Translations under genes and position numbers: made by a program
Notes under the pieces: model-generated
The model's input: only the letters and a program-made list of their open reading frames with translations
Databases searched by the model: none
What the model was told of the DNA's origin: nothing
Part shown: in pieces, positions 35,208-45,384 of the stretch
Numbering within the stretch: position 1 is the stretch's first letter
Layout of the letters: each line of letters opens with the position of its first letter
Origin: Deltaproteobacteria bacterium
GTDB taxonomy: Bacteria; Myxococcota_A; UBA9160; UBA4427
DNA: 64,000 bases
Assembly (NCBI GenBank): GCA_029261835.1
Contig: JAJDAO010000075.1
Location: forward strand, 62,001-126,000
Direction of reading: 5' to 3'

Positions 35208-38200
35208 ATGAAGCGATACAGAAGCGACGGACGTCATCATCTGGCGATAGTGCTGGCTCTGGGTCTCCTGCTTCCGAGCGGCCCCGGAACCGCCGATGAC
35301 ACGACCCTCTTTACCGCCATCGTGCCGCCCAACGTGATGATGCTGATCGACAACTCGGGCTCGATGAATAATCTGGTCTGGCATCCGGCCTTCGATCCGA
35401 CCGCCACGCCGAGCTGCGGCAATTACAACAACAACAGTACGTACTCGTTCAGCGGGAACCTCAACTTCAGCGTTTGTGGCAATTCCCGCAAACTCTATTC
35501 CGATACACTGATCGAGAATCGCACCCGCATCGACGGTCGCTATCTCAACTGGTATTTCAGCGATGAATCCGATCCGTATCACGACACGCAAGTCGATGGC
35601 CTCTATGCACTCAACAACGGCACGACGTCCGCCTGCCTCGTCGGTCAGGGATATTCAGCTACCTACACGAAGTACCGTCGCTCGCGCGTCACAGCGGCTC
35701 GGCAGGTCCTGCGTGAGGTGATCTGCCAGGTGAACGCCGTGGGCGACGTGCGTTTCGGGATGTCGCAGTTCTACCGGGGCAGCGATCCCAAGGGCGGACA
35801 CGTCAAGGTGGCGATCGACGATTACTCCGCGACCCACGGGGCGGCGCTCGATCAGGGCATCGACGAACTCGAGGGCGAGACCTGGACCCCGCTCTCCGAG
35901 ACTCTCTACAACGTCTACCGCTACTTCCAGAGTCGAAGTAACCCCGCCTACGGCAAGGATGGGAGCACCTTGTTCCCCTGGTACAACATCAAACTCAGTG
36001 GGAGCACGACCAGTAGCCGCTCAACTCCGCCGCCGACGCCGGTTCAGTACGCCTGCCAGAAGAACTTCGTCATCGTCATCACCGACGGCGAGCCGACCAA
36101 GGACGACTTCGACTCGATGAACTATTCAAGGTTCAATACGCAGCTGATCGGCGACTACAACCCGGACAATACCAGCCCGGAGAACAACGACGAAACCTGG
36201 GGAAGCACTTGCTCGTTCTGCAACGAGACGACCTGGTATCTGGATGACGTCGCGAAGTTCATGTATGACAAGGACTTCCAGCGCGATTTCGATGGTGACC
36301 AGACGATCGACACCTATACGGTTGGTTTTACGACGACCCCCACCGCCAACGCGATTCTCGAGAAGACCGCGTCTGTCGGCAATGGTCTGTTCTTTCACAG
36401 CAACAACGCGGAGGAGCTCGCCCTGGCGATCGTCAGGACTCTGACGGACATCATCGAGAAGTCACAGTCCTTCACGGCGGCGACTGTGCCCGCCAGCCGG
36501 GCCACCGACGGCAACAACTTCTACGCCAGCTACTTCCTTCCGTCGGGCAGCAGTGCCTACTGGGAAGGCCACGTCAAGAACTTCGAGTTCAATGCAGCCG
36601 GAGAGATCCGCGATGCGAACGGCGGCTGTGCGGTCGATGATCCGCAGGCACCGACGCGCTGTCTCAGCGGGCCGCTCCTGACCAACTCCACCGCCTTCTG
36701 GGATGCCGCCACGGCGATGCCGAACGCTTTGAGCCGGAATCTCTTCGTCTCGGACTACGGCGCATCGCCCCCCACGACGACACCGGTCCTGCCTCCGGCA
36801 TTCAACACGACCAACGTGTCTGCAGCCGATTTGGTGACGGGGAGCGACGCATTGGGCACGACTCCGTACGCGGTGGTCGATTTCCCGACCAGTTCAGCTA
36901 GCAACGCCAACGACCTGCGTGACTTCATCGTCGAATATGTCGCCGGCTGCACGTGGGGTACTTCTCCCTGCGTGGACCGAAGCAAGAAGCTGTGGGATGT
37001 CTTCCACTCCAATCCGCTTCTCGTGGGGTCACCCAACGCTGGCCATCGAGACGAGAGCTATTGGGAGTTTGCCGAGAAGTACAGCCTGCGCAAGCGCGTC
37101 CTCTACGCAGGCTCGAATGGTGGCCTGTTGCACGGTTTCGATGCGGGGGACTGGGACACGAGCGCTGATCCCGACGCGTTCAATCGCGGAACGGGTGTGG
37201 AGCAGATGGCATTCATGTCCTATCCGGCTCGTGTGAAGATCAAGGAGCTCGCTAAGGACAGACCGACACCGAAGCACTACTTCATGGACGGCTCGCCGCA
37301 GGCTGCAGATGTCTGGTTCCCGGCGACTCCGACGGCCTCACCGGCGAGCGCTGACGAGTGGCACACGGTGCTGATCGGAAACATGCGACAGGGTGGCAAC
37401 GTGATCTGGGCGCTGGATGTGACCGATCCGCCTGATACGGCATACCCGAGCGGTCGCAATGCGTCGCTGCCGTATCCCGGCTACTTGTGGGAGTTCCCCT
37501 GTGAGGCGGCGGACGTCAAGTGCACCGGGCGTGGCACTTATGACTACTCGGCGTACATGGGCGAGACGTGGTCCGACCCGGTCATTACGCGAATTCGCGT
37601 CAATGTCGGGGGAGACGACAACAGCGGTGAAGGCTACGATCGCTGGGTGGCGATCTTCGGTGCGGGCTACTCGAATGAGAGCGATCCGAACGCGCTGGCC
37701 TCATACGACTCCACGAGTGACGCGAACACGAGCCGAGCGGGTCGCGCGATCTTCATCGTCGACATGCAGACGGGTGATCCGATCGCGATGAAGCGCTTCT
37801 CTCATGGCTCGGCCACCGGTGATCCTCGCATGGCGTTCTCGTTCACCGCTACGCCGACTGTCTTCGACCTGGATTTCGACGGCTATGCCGACGTCGTCTA
37901 TCTCGCCGACCTGGGCGGCAATCTCTGGAAGTGGGTGATCAAGGAGATGGCAGTGTTGCCGTCGAGCGGCCCGGTTATGACCGATGCGGCGCTCGATCAG
38001 TCGCAGTGGACGTGGGTCAAGATGTTCGAGGCAGACCACTGCGTGGCGGGCGTGGCAGGTTGTCCCGACAACCACTACCGGAGCCTGTTCTTCCCGCCCA
38101 CCGGCTCGTTGATTCACGGCACGCTTTGGCTGGCGTTCGGAAGCGGGGAGCGAAATCAGCTCGACTTCGCCGGCTACACGACGACGACGAAGGAGAACAA

Positions 38201-38768
38201 CCGCTTCTACGTAATGAAGGACCAGGACCCCTGGGAGCAGCTTGGCACGACCATCACGAGCGCCGCCCGCTACGATGACTTTGGCGGCAGTACGGACTTC
38301 GCGGCCGCGTCGACGGCGGAAGTCTGCGAGTATCCGAGCGATCCGGAGGTGGGCTATTACCTGGCCGCGGCAGATGCCGAGAAGTTTGTGACAAATAGCG
38401 TGATCTTCTTCGGTGATGTCTTTACGCTCTCCTTCAAGCCCGATGTGGCCGCGGATCCCTGCAGTTCTGGGGGGACGTCGACTCTCTACGGTTTCGACCT
38501 GCGCTGCGGTGAGGGAGCGTTCGAGTCGTCCAGCGGCGGAGTGGCCACGACTCTTCGCAGCTTCGACGTCGGTGGCGGTGTGCCGAACCGCCCGCGCGTG
38601 TCGGTCGGGCCGGTGAATACGCCGGACTGCCAGGGTCCGAGCTGTAGTCAGCAGAGCAGTTGCCAAAACATGGTCGTCGTAATCACCAGTGATGGAACGG
38701 CGTATAGTGACTCGCCGAACAATGACTGTCCGAGCGGCATCCGCCTGAACAGCTGGCGGGACTTCTAG
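35208..38768 (+). CDS. pilY1: PilY1-family type IV pilus tip/adhesin protein
   Basis: A 1186-residue exported protein. The signal peptide (LAIVLALGLLLPSGPGTAD) is followed by a von Willebrand A-like domain with the MIDAS-type motif LIDNSGSMN and ITDGEP, then a C-terminal PilY1 beta-propeller. The propeller has the hallmark calcium loop LDFDGYADVVYLADLGGNLWKW and the NGGLLHGFDA blade motif. PilY1 sits at the pilus tip and controls extension, retraction and surface sensing. ATG 35208 has GGAGG 7 nt upstream. It is sixth gene of the operon. Confidence 0.93.
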   Translation: MKRYRSDGRHHLAIVLALGLLLPSGPGTADDTTLFTAIVPPNVMMLIDNSGSMNNLVWHPAFDPTATPSCGNYNNNSTYSFSGNLNFSVCGNSRKLYSDTLIENRTRIDGRYLNWYFSDESDPYHDTQVDGLYALNNGTTSACLVGQGYSATYTKYRRSRVTAARQVLREVICQVNAVGDVRFGMSQFYRGSDPKGGHVKVAIDDYSATHGAALDQGIDELEGETWTPLSETLYNVYRYFQSRSNPAYGKDGSTLFPWYNIKLSGSTTSSRSTPPPTPVQYACQKNFVIVITDGEPTKDDFDSMNYSRFNTQLIGDYNPDNTSPENNDETWGSTCSFCNETTWYLDDVAKFMYDKDFQRDFDGDQTIDTYTVGFTTTPTANAILEKTASVGNGLFFHSNNAEELALAIVRTLTDIIEKSQSFTAATVPASRATDGNNFYASYFLPSGSSAYWEGHVKNFEFNAAGEIRDANGGCAVDDPQAPTRCLSGPLLTNSTAFWDAATAMPNALSRNLFVSDYGASPPTTTPVLPPAFNTTNVSAADLVTGSDALGTTPYAVVDFPTSSASNANDLRDFIVEYVAGCTWGTSPCVDRSKKLWDVFHSNPLLVGSPNAGHRDESYWEFAEKYSLRKRVLYAGSNGGLLHGFDAGDWDTSADPDAFNRGTGVEQMAFMSYPARVKIKELAKDRPTPKHYFMDGSPQAADVWFPATPTASPASADEWHTVLIGNMRQGGNVIWALDVTDPPDTAYPSGRNASLPYPGYLWEFPCEAADVKCTGRGTYDYSAYMGETWSDPVITRIRVNVGGDDNSGEGYDRWVAIFGAGYSNESDPNALASYDSTSDANTSRAGRAIFIVDMQTGDPIAMKRFSHGSATGDPRMAFSFTATPTVFDLDFDGYADVVYLADLGGNLWKWVIKEMAVLPSSGPVMTDAALDQSQWTWVKMFEADHCVAGVAGCPDNHYRSLFFPPTGSLIHGTLWLAFGSGERNQLDFAGYTTTTKENNRFYVMKDQDPWEQLGTTITSAARYDDFGGSTDFAAASTAEVCEYPSDPEVGYYLAAADAEKFVTNSVIFFGDVFTLSFKPDVAADPCSSGGTSTLYGFDLRCGEGAFESSSGGVATTLRSFDVGGGVPNRPRVSVGPVNTPDCQGPSCSQQSSCQNMVVVITSDGTAYSDSPNNDCPSGIRLNSWRDF

Positions 38769-38790
38769 GATGGGAAGACAGGAGGCAGGG

Positions 38791-39165
38791 ATGGACTTGT
38801 CTAATCGTGGCTCGTGGAGCCGTCGAAGTGCCAAGCGGCTCGGGCGAGTGGTCCTCGTCGCTCTGATGATCGGCGCCTGTAGCGCAGCCGCCTGGGCGGG
38901 AGGTCCGACCGAGGGCGTGGACGAGCTCGGCGTACGCAACCTCGTGGCGAAGACGGTGGAGATCGGAGCGCACACGTATCGCGTGACAGGGCGCACGATC
39001 ATGCTCGACGAGGAAGGGAACACGTTGACGCTGGCGCAGCTTCCCGTGCCGAATCACGACAGTGCGCCGAACCTGCGGCCCGTCGTGACCGGTCGCTTCT
39101 CGGCGACGGAAGTCGCCGGTAACCTGACGCTGATTCGTCTGGAGCTGGTGGAGACGCCGCACTGA
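38791..39165 (+). CDS. Small exported protein, last gene of the pilin operon
   Basis: A 124-residue protein with a signal peptide (VVLVALMIGACSAAAWAG) and a short domain holding YRVTGRTIMLDEEGNTLTL, which resembles small proteins often encoded after pilY1. GGAGG lies 6 nt before ATG 38791; the ATG at 38770 is less favoured. It starts 22 bp after pilY1. Function unknown, probably periplasmic. Confidence 0.7.
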   Translation: MDLSNRGSWSRRSAKRLGRVVLVALMIGACSAAAWAGGPTEGVDELGVRNLVAKTVEIGAHTYRVTGRTIMLDEEGNTLTLAQLPVPNHDSAPNLRPVVTGRFSATEVAGNLTLIRLELVETPH

Positions 39166-39190
39166 GGGGCGATCGGTTGTGAGATAGCTT

Positions 39191-39604
39191 CTAGTGCGAT
39201 TCGCTCCCGTCATCGGTCCCCTGCGACTCGTCCTCGGGACCGGCGTCGGATAGGCACTGCGTGACGGCGACGCCCACTTCCTCCAGGCCGAAGGGCTTTT
39301 CCAGGAAGCGGTAGACACGGGCTCGAGCCGCCTCCTCGCGAATCTCCGAGGATGGGAAGCCGGTCATCAGGAGTATACGCAGCTGCGGGTTCATCTCGCG
39401 CAGGGCTTCGCCTACGTGGAGCCCGTGCATGTGGTTCTTGAGCATCCAGTCTGCCAGGAGGATGTCGGGCGGAAACTGCTTGGCAATCTGGAGGGCCTCG
39501 GAGCCGCTGGCGGCGGTTCGTACATCGTAGCCCTCTCGTGATAGATAGCGGTGCAGGTACTCTCGATAGCTGGGCTCGTCATCTACGATTAGCAGCCGTG
39601 TCAT
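39191..39604 (-). CDS. Single-domain response regulator (CheY-like receiver)
   Basis: A 137-residue protein: one receiver domain with the acidic pair (VDDEP), intact phospho-acceptor Asp (LLADWMLK), Thr (LMTGFP) and Lys (LEKPFG), followed by a short acidic tail and no output domain. It lies 33 bp downstream of the acyl-CoA dehydrogenase on the same strand and convergent with the pilin operon, so it could serve either pathway. No cognate kinase is adjacent. Confidence 0.9.
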   Translation of the reverse strand: MTRLLIVDDEPSYREYLHRYLSREGYDVRTAASGSEALQIAKQFPPDILLADWMLKNHMHGLHVGEALREMNPQLRILLMTGFPSSEIREEAARARVYRFLEKPFGLEEVGVAVTQCLSDAGPEDESQGTDDGSESH

Positions 39605-39637
39605 CGCTCTCCCCTGGCGCGGTGAGCGTCACTCTCC

Positions 39638-40831
39638 TCAAGCGAAGCGCTTCAGCTCCCGCCGCGCGATCACCATCTTGTGAACTTCGTCGGGCCCGTC
39701 GGCCAGTCGCAGAGACCGGCCGTTGCGCCACATCCCGGCCACGAGCGTATCGTCGGAGACGCCCAGAGCTCCGAGGCTCTGGATCACGCGGTCGAGTACG
39801 TTCATCATCATGTTGGGCACGACCACCTTGATCATGGAGATCTCCTGGCGTGCCGCCTTCTTGTCGTAGCGGTCCATCTTGTGGGCAGCGTAGAGAGTGA
39901 GGAGCCGCGCCTGGTCGATCTCCATACGTGATGTTGCGACCCATTCCTGAATGAACTGCTTGTCGCGCAGCAGGCCGCCGGCCACCTCCCGGTTGTTGGC
40001 GTTCTGACACATGATCTCGAAGCCTCGCTCCGCCATGCCAATGGCGCGCATGCAATGGTGGATGCGGCCCGGACCGAGGCGCGCCTGTGCGATCATGAAT
40101 CCGGAGTGCTCCGGGCCGAGCCGATTGGTGACCGGCACGCGGCAGTTTTCGTAGCGGATCTCACAATGGCCGCCGCCGCCCGAATGCCCCATCACCGAGA
40201 CGGAACGGATCAGATCGAAGCCCGGGTTGTTGGTGGGGACGATGATCTGACTCGTGCGCTCGTGCGGCGGTGCGTCGGGATCCGTCACCGCCATTACGAT
40301 CGCGAAGGCCGCGCCGACGGCACCAGAGGTGAACCACTTGTGGCCATCGATCACGTACTCATCGCCGACCCGCTCGGCGCGGGTCCGCAGCTTGGTCGGG
40401 TCGGCACCGGAGACTTCCGGCTCAGTCATCGAAAAGCAGGAGTGGGTATCTCCGTCGAGCAGCGGCCGCAGCCAGGTCTTCTTTTGCTCGTCGGTGCCGA
40501 ATTCGAGCAAGATCTCGGCGTTGCCGGTATCGGGGGCCTGGCAGTTGAAGACCCGCGGAGCGATGGGGCTTCGGCCCATGATTTCGCACAGCGGCGTGTA
40601 CTCGAGATTGCTGAGCCCGGCACCCCAATCTTCGTCCGGCAGGAATAGGTTCCAGAGGCCGATGTTCTTGGCCTTCGCTCTCAGCTCCAGAATGATCTGC
40701 GGCTCCTTGTTCGGCTCTGCCTCGGCTTGCTCTGCCCACTCCCGCTCGGCGGGATAGACGAACTCATCCATGAAGCGCAGGAGCTGCTCCTCGACCGCCT
40801 TGCCCCTATCCGACTGCTCGAAATCCATCAT
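39638..40831 (-). CDS. Acyl-CoA dehydrogenase (ACAD10/11-like)
   Basis: A 397-residue FAD enzyme that desaturates acyl-CoA. Features are the N-terminal helical domain, CFSMTEPEVSGADPT in the middle beta domain, and the C-terminal RLADGPDEVHKMVIARREL region typical of the ACAD10/11/FadE group. The double ATG at 40831/40828 follows GAGGTAGGT. Length is normal. The acyl substrate is unknown; it may work with the acyl-CoA synthetase and enoyl-CoA hydratase elsewhere in the window. Confidence 0.92.
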   Translation of the reverse strand: MMDFEQSDRGKAVEEQLLRFMDEFVYPAEREWAEQAEAEPNKEPQIILELRAKAKNIGLWNLFLPDEDWGAGLSNLEYTPLCEIMGRSPIAPRVFNCQAPDTGNAEILLEFGTDEQKKTWLRPLLDGDTHSCFSMTEPEVSGADPTKLRTRAERVGDEYVIDGHKWFTSGAVGAAFAIVMAVTDPDAPPHERTSQIIVPTNNPGFDLIRSVSVMGHSGGGGHCEIRYENCRVPVTNRLGPEHSGFMIAQARLGPGRIHHCMRAIGMAERGFEIMCQNANNREVAGGLLRDKQFIQEWVATSRMEIDQARLLTLYAAHKMDRYDKKAARQEISMIKVVVPNMMMNVLDRVIQSLGALGVSDDTLVAGMWRNGRSLRLADGPDEVHKMVIARRELKRFA

Positions 40832-40907
40832 CGGTCTGACCTACCTCATCTGGCTCGAACGCGCCGGCTGTGAATCGCACCGGCGATTCTACAAACCTTG
40901 CGCGGCT

Positions 40908-41963
40908 TCATTGTGACGGATGCACACTCACCTTGATCGCGCCTTCGCGCTTCTCGTTCGCCAACGCGAAAGCGTCGTTGATCTTGCTCAGTGGCAACTG
41001 GTGTGTCGTGAGCTGCGATAGCCGCTCTCGTTCGCGATCCACGATCTCCGCCGCCACCTCGAAGTCGCTCCGGTTGCCCGGCGGTCGCTGATAGCAGTTC
41101 GACCAGCACAGCGTGAGCTCCTTGAGGAGCGAATGAAACGGGGCGAGAGCAGGTGAGTCCACGAAGACACCCAGCACACTGATGGTGCCGCCGGGTCGCG
41201 CGGCCATGCAGGCGCCGGCCAGGGTGTCGGCCCGCCCCCCGACGCTCTCCACCACCAGATCGAAGTCCACCTCACGTCCCAGTCGATCGAGCTCCTGCGG
41301 CCCGGCGTCGCGCTCGTCGAGCACGCGCGTGGCCCCGAGGCGTCGTGCGAGCTCCGCCTGGTGGGCGTGGCGAGCCGTGACCCAGACTTCGCCCGCCCCC
41401 AGACTCCCGGCCGTGATGAGCGTGACGAGCCCGACCGTACCGGCGCCCAACACGAGCACCCGTTGTCCCTCTTCGAGGCTGCCCCGGTTCAGTCCATGGA
41501 CCGAAACCGCGACGGGCTCGGTCAGTGCTGCCACCGCACTGTCGAGGTCTTTCGCCAGCGGGATCGCCCGGCGAGCGGGGAGCACGATGTACTGTGCCAT
41601 GCCACCCTGAGTATGGAAGCCGATGAACTGCAGATCGCGACAGATGGAATCGCGTCCAGTCTCGCAGTATTCGCAGTCGTCACAGGTCTGCAGCGGCTCG
41701 ACCGCCACTGCATCGCCCACGGCTGGACTCGTGACGCCGCTCCCCACCGCATCGACCCGCCCGGCGATCTCGTGCCCCGGCGTCAGCCCGAGCGGCAGCA
41801 TGCCGCCGTTGTAGTAGTGAAGGTCGCTGCCGCAGACTCCGCAGGCCTCGATCTCTATGCGCACTTGGCCGGGGCCAGGCGCGGGGAGCGGGATTTCCTC
41901 GAGCTCGAAATGCTTCTGCTCGCGGAGCACGGCCGCTCGCATCCGCTGGGGGGGAGAACTCAT
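40908..41963 (-). CDS. Zinc-dependent medium-chain alcohol/polyol dehydrogenase
   Basis: A 351-residue MDR-family NAD(P)-dependent dehydrogenase. It shows catalytic zinc ligands in CGVCGSDLHYY and GHE, the four-Cys structural zinc loop (CDDCEYCETGRDSIC) and a Rossmann motif (VLGAGTVGLVTL). Closest pattern is threonine/sorbitol dehydrogenase-like. The substrate is not determinable. It sits 76 bp upstream of the acyl-CoA dehydrogenase on the same strand. Confidence 0.9.
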   Translation of the reverse strand: MSSPPQRMRAAVLREQKHFELEEIPLPAPGPGQVRIEIEACGVCGSDLHYYNGGMLPLGLTPGHEIAGRVDAVGSGVTSPAVGDAVAVEPLQTCDDCEYCETGRDSICRDLQFIGFHTQGGMAQYIVLPARRAIPLAKDLDSAVAALTEPVAVSVHGLNRGSLEEGQRVLVLGAGTVGLVTLITAGSLGAGEVWVTARHAHQAELARRLGATRVLDERDAGPQELDRLGREVDFDLVVESVGGRADTLAGACMAARPGGTISVLGVFVDSPALAPFHSLLKELTLCWSNCYQRPPGNRSDFEVAAEIVDRERERLSQLTTHQLPLSKINDAFALANEKREGAIKVSVHPSQ

Positions 41964-42017
41964 TGAGGTTGAGGTTAACCCGCTTCATTCGTACGCGCCG
42001 CGCAGGCTCCCAGGCTT

Positions 42018-43064
42018 CTAGGCTCCGATCCGCTCGATGACGGCACGAACGAGCAGGGGCCACGCGATGGTGGCGTCGGCGAAGACCTCGGCGAAGCGGC
42101 CCCCCTCGTCCTCGGGGACGAACTTGCCCCAGGAGACGCCCTCGGAGTAGCTGCAGCCGGAGAGGCCGCCCCAGTGCTCGGGCTCGGGACAGATCCGTAC
42201 CGCGTACTTGTAGCGGCGAACGGGCTCGTCACTACCCAGCCGGGCACGGGCGATCTCGAGATAGGGGCCGACTTGTTGAGCCCAGTTGCGTGGGACGCCG
42301 CCGCCGACGGTCAGGATTCCGAGCGTCTCGTGCTGCCGGATCCGTTCGGCGAAGTCGTCGAGATCGTCGAAGGGGTCGAACGCGAAGGTGTCCTCGCCCT
42401 GCATCTTGCGGGACCGGTTGTAGATCGCGAGGTCGAGTCCGAGCTCGGAATCGGTGAAGGCGGGTACGTAGATCGGGATGTCTCGCTCGATCGCACTCTT
42501 CAGAATGGCGCGATGCTCTGTGACCTTGACGAGATGCTCTCCCATCAGCCTCAGCACGAGTCGGCTCGAGAGCACGGTGGATGCCGGAAGGTGCGCGAGG
42601 GCGTCCCGCAGAATGCGCTCCGTGTCGTCGAGATTCCTTTCCAGCTCGATCGTGTCGTAGACGCGGTTGTAGCCCCTCTGATAGAGATCCTGGTCACTGG
42701 TCGACGGCCGGTGCTTGAAGTGGAGCATGCCGGCACCCTCGACGAAGCCATGGGTCATCAGGGCGCCGGTCGTCACAAGAGCATTGACCCAGCCGCGGTC
42801 CATCATCTCGCAGAGGACGAGCCCCTGCTTCGCGATCGTCATGGCGCCGGAGACCGTGACGACGCGAAAACAGTCGCTGTCGCGCACCATGGCTTCGAGC
42901 ACGTCGGCCGCCTCGCCCAGGCGGCGACCGCCAAAGGCCGTCTGCGCCATGGCGCGCACGAGAGAATCCACGCTCTGGATGGCGCCAATATCGAGCGGCT
43001 GCAGCGGCTCGAGGCCGTCGTCGTGGCCGGTTCCGTAGAGGCTCTCGTCACGGCGCTTCGACAT
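42018..43064 (-). CDS. Deoxyhypusine synthase-family enzyme, probable homospermidine synthase
   Basis: A 348-residue NAD-dependent enzyme of the deoxyhypusine synthase fold, with the Lys-containing motif EGVSWGKF near residue 315 (catalytic Lys in the SWGK segment) and glycine-rich segments VTTGALMTHGF and LGILTVGGGVPRNW. In bacteria, which lack the eIF5A substrate, such homologues have been shown to make homospermidine from spermidine or putrescine (SpeY-type). The ATG at 43064 follows AGAGGA. The gene for polyamine supply is not in the window, so the product is inferred. Confidence 0.82.
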   Translation of the reverse strand: MSKRRDESLYGTGHDDGLEPLQPLDIGAIQSVDSLVRAMAQTAFGGRRLGEAADVLEAMVRDSDCFRVVTVSGAMTIAKQGLVLCEMMDRGWVNALVTTGALMTHGFVEGAGMLHFKHRPSTSDQDLYQRGYNRVYDTIELERNLDDTERILRDALAHLPASTVLSSRLVLRLMGEHLVKVTEHRAILKSAIERDIPIYVPAFTDSELGLDLAIYNRSRKMQGEDTFAFDPFDDLDDFAERIRQHETLGILTVGGGVPRNWAQQVGPYLEIARARLGSDEPVRRYKYAVRICPEPEHWGGLSGCSYSEGVSWGKFVPEDEGGRFAEVFADATIAWPLLVRAVIERIGA

Positions 43065-43096
43065 GGGTTGTCCTCTGTACGTGGCGGTTCATCTTT

Positions 43097-45160
43097 TCAG
43101 ATTCTCCTTCGGAGTGGCCCGAGGTCGTCGGGATCGGTAACCGGCGACGAGCAGATCGTACCGTGGCATACGAAGGCTGTGGCCTTGCCGCCGATCGGCT
43201 CTCGTCCTTCGAGCCAAGCGGGATCGACGCCCTCGGGCGCCCGGCTGCCCGGCGCTACGACGACCACCGCGTCATCGGGCAGAAGCGTGCGCCGAGCACG
43301 CAGAGCCAGGGTAGCGGTGTCGGGTGCAGCCGGGTCTCCCAGGATGACGGCCAGCGAGACGCCGCGGGAGAGCAGTCCCACGGCGCGAAGCAGTGTCGGA
43401 AAGGCGTGGGGTGCTCGCGTGAGTTCGGCGCTGTGGCTGTCGACTACGCGCTGAGCGAGCTGCTCGATACGTGGCAGGCCCGAGAGCTGGGCCAGCCGGA
43501 TCCAGCCGAGCACCGCCAGGCCCGCGGCGTGGGGCGTGGCGCCGTCGTGGTCGGAGCGCGGTCGGTGGACGAGAGCCTCCGCGTCTGCCGCCGTGAAGTA
43601 GAGGTCGCCCGTCTGCTCGTCGAAGAAGCGCTCGTCGATCTCCTGGGCCAGCTGCAGCCCGGCCGCGAGATACCGCTCACCCGCGCCAGCGCGGTAAAGT
43701 TCGAGGCAGGCCTCGAGCAGCCCGGCGTGATCGTCGAGGAAGGCCGGTACCGAGCGGCGCGCGCCGTCGTGAATCCGGAACAACCTGCCCGATTCGTCGA
43801 CCATCTCACGAAGCACGAAGTCCATTGCTCGGCTGGCGTCTCGCACCGCGACCGTGTCGTCGAGTAGGCTGCCGGCTCGCGCCAGGCCGGAGATCGCGTA
43901 GCTGTTCCAGGCTGCCACGCGCTTGCGATCCGTTTGAGGCGCTACGCGATCGCCACGGGCCGCCAACAAGGCGGCACGTTCCTCGGCGAATACCTCGCGA
44001 GGCCGTCGTGCCACATCGAGTAGGTGCGTCGTGCCGCCCTCGAAGTTTCCGCGGCTCCGCACGCCATAGGCCTGACAGAACGCCGCCGCCCGCTCGTCCA
44101 GAACCGCCTCGATCTGCTGCGGCGTCCAGACGTGGTAGCGGCCCTCGAAGCCTTCGGCATCGGCGTCTTGGCTCGCGTAGAAGCCACCCTCGGGAGATGA
44201 CATCTCGCGTCGCAGGTAGTTGATCGTCTCGTTCATAGGCCAAACGAGATCCTCGGCTGCTTCGCTTCGACGCCACGTCTCACTGTAGATCTGCAGCAGT
44301 AGTCCCTGGTCGTAGAGCATCTTCTCGAAGTGGGGGATGGTCCACTGCGCGTCCACACAGTAACGATGGAAGCCACCGCCCAGATGATCGAAGAGCCCGC
44401 GTCGAGCCATCTCCCGGCAGGTCGAGACGCAGTGTTCGATGGCAGCCTGGGCCTCCTCGGCCGACAGGAAATCGACGGCGGCGAGCAGGAGCCCGAGGTT
44501 GGGGGGTGTCGGGAACTTCGGGGCGCCGCCGAAGCCGCCGTTCTGGGGATCGGCTGAGCGCATGATCAGCCGAGCCCCCCTCACGAGTTCGTCCGACCCC
44601 GCTGTACCTTCCCCAGCGCCGTCCAGCCGCTCGGCCAGCACCTCGAGGATCTGCTCCGCGGTGCGGTCGACCTCCGGGCGCCGTTCGTGATAGGCCTCGG
44701 AGGCGGCTGATAGCACCTGGCGGAAGCTGGGGAGGTTGCCTCGCGGTTCGTCGGGGAAGTACGTCCCGCCGTAGAAGGGGCTGCCGTCTGGCCGGCAGAA
44801 GACCGTGAGAGGCCAGCCGCCCGAGCCGGTGAGCTTCGTCACCGTGTCCATGTACACCTGGTCGAGGTCCGGGCGCTCCTCGCGGTCGACCTTCACACAG
44901 ACAAAGCGATCATTCATGAGCGCCGCGGTAGTCGGGCACTCGAAGGACTCGCGCTCCATCACGTGGCACCAGTGGCAGGCACTGTAGCCGATCGAGATGA
45001 GGAGAGGCTTGTCTTCGCTACGCGCCCGCGCAAGCGCCTCTTCACCCCACGGATACCAGTCCACTGGATTTCGACTGTGCTGCAACAGATAGGCACTGGT
45101 TTCCCGGGCGAGCCGGTTGGGCTCGCCGGTTGTCTCTTGCTGGGGATCGGGATCAATCAC
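43097..45160 (-). CDS. Thioredoxin-domain protein, YyaL/SSP411 family
   Basis: A 687-residue protein. The N-terminal thioredoxin-like domain has the family motif [15 protein letters not shown] and then [18 protein letters not shown]; the rest is an (alpha/alpha) barrel like N-acylglucosamine epimerases. Families of this type (spermatogenesis-associated protein 20) have no firmly assigned activity. The start is GTG 45160 with GGAG 6-9 nt upstream. An insertion element lies just upstream, and the former gene overlap with the TPR protein can be reconstructed (see findings). Confidence 0.9.
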   Translation of the reverse strand: MIDPDPQQETTGEPNRLARETSAYLLQHSRNPVDWYPWGEEALARARSEDKPLLISIGYSACHWCHVMERESFECPTTAALMNDRFVCVKVDREERPDLDQVYMDTVTKLTGSGGWPLTVFCRPDGSPFYGGTYFPDEPRGNLPSFRQVLSAASEAYHERRPEVDRTAEQILEVLAERLDGAGEGTAGSDELVRGARLIMRSADPQNGGFGGAPKFPTPPNLGLLLAAVDFLSAEEAQAAIEHCVSTCREMARRGLFDHLGGGFHRYCVDAQWTIPHFEKMLYDQGLLLQIYSETWRRSEAAEDLVWPMNETINYLRREMSSPEGGFYASQDADAEGFEGRYHVWTPQQIEAVLDERAAAFCQAYGVRSRGNFEGGTTHLLDVARRPREVFAEERAALLAARGDRVAPQTDRKRVAAWNSYAISGLARAGSLLDDTVAVRDASRAMDFVLREMVDESGRLFRIHDGARRSVPAFLDDHAGLLEACLELYRAGAGERYLAAGLQLAQEIDERFFDEQTGDLYFTAADAEALVHRPRSDHDGATPHAAGLAVLGWIRLAQLSGLPRIEQLAQRVVDSHSAELTRAPHAFPTLLRAVGLLSRGVSLAVILGDPAAPDTATLALRARRTLLPDDAVVVVAPGSRAPEGVDPAWLEGREPIGGKATAFVCHGTICSSPVTDPDDLGPLRRRI

Positions 45161-45217
45161 GGCGGACTCCTCTCCGCCTGAGCTTAGGACCGCGCCCGGC
45201 CTTTGTCGGCGTTCGGG

Positions 45218-45384
45218 CTAGGAGCCTGACCCAAGACTGGGTAGCGCGTCCAGCCGCCCATCCATCCCCGCTGGCTGCGTTGCGCTCGGTCACCGTAGCT
45301 GCGGCTATGCCTCCCTCGCGCGCCTGGCCAGCGGGGCGTCTTGACGTCTGGGCCGCACCACCCAGTCTTGGGTCAGGCTCCTAG
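45218..45384. mobile_element. 167-bp palindromic insertion element (MITE/REP-like) with 25-bp TIRs and CGGG duplication
   Basis: Perfect 25-bp terminal inverted repeats (45218-45242 and 45360-45384) begin with ctaggagcctgacc. Direct copies of CGGG flank both ends (45214-45217 and 45385-45388), as expected for a 4-bp target duplication. A second perfect 10-bp pair (CCCCGCTGGC at 45266-45275, GCCAGCGGGG at 45327-45336) is placed symmetrically, 48 bp from each end, and the centre (TAGC...GCTA, 45296-45307) is also palindromic. No transposase is encoded, so movement would need a trans-acting enzyme. The right end supplies the TAG stop of the TPR gene. Confidence 0.8.

Noticed and set aside
33612-35591. 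659-codon minus-strand ORF across pilX and pilY1
   Set aside because: Shadow of well-supported pilin genes on the plus strand; composition rich in Arg/Asp without any family motif.
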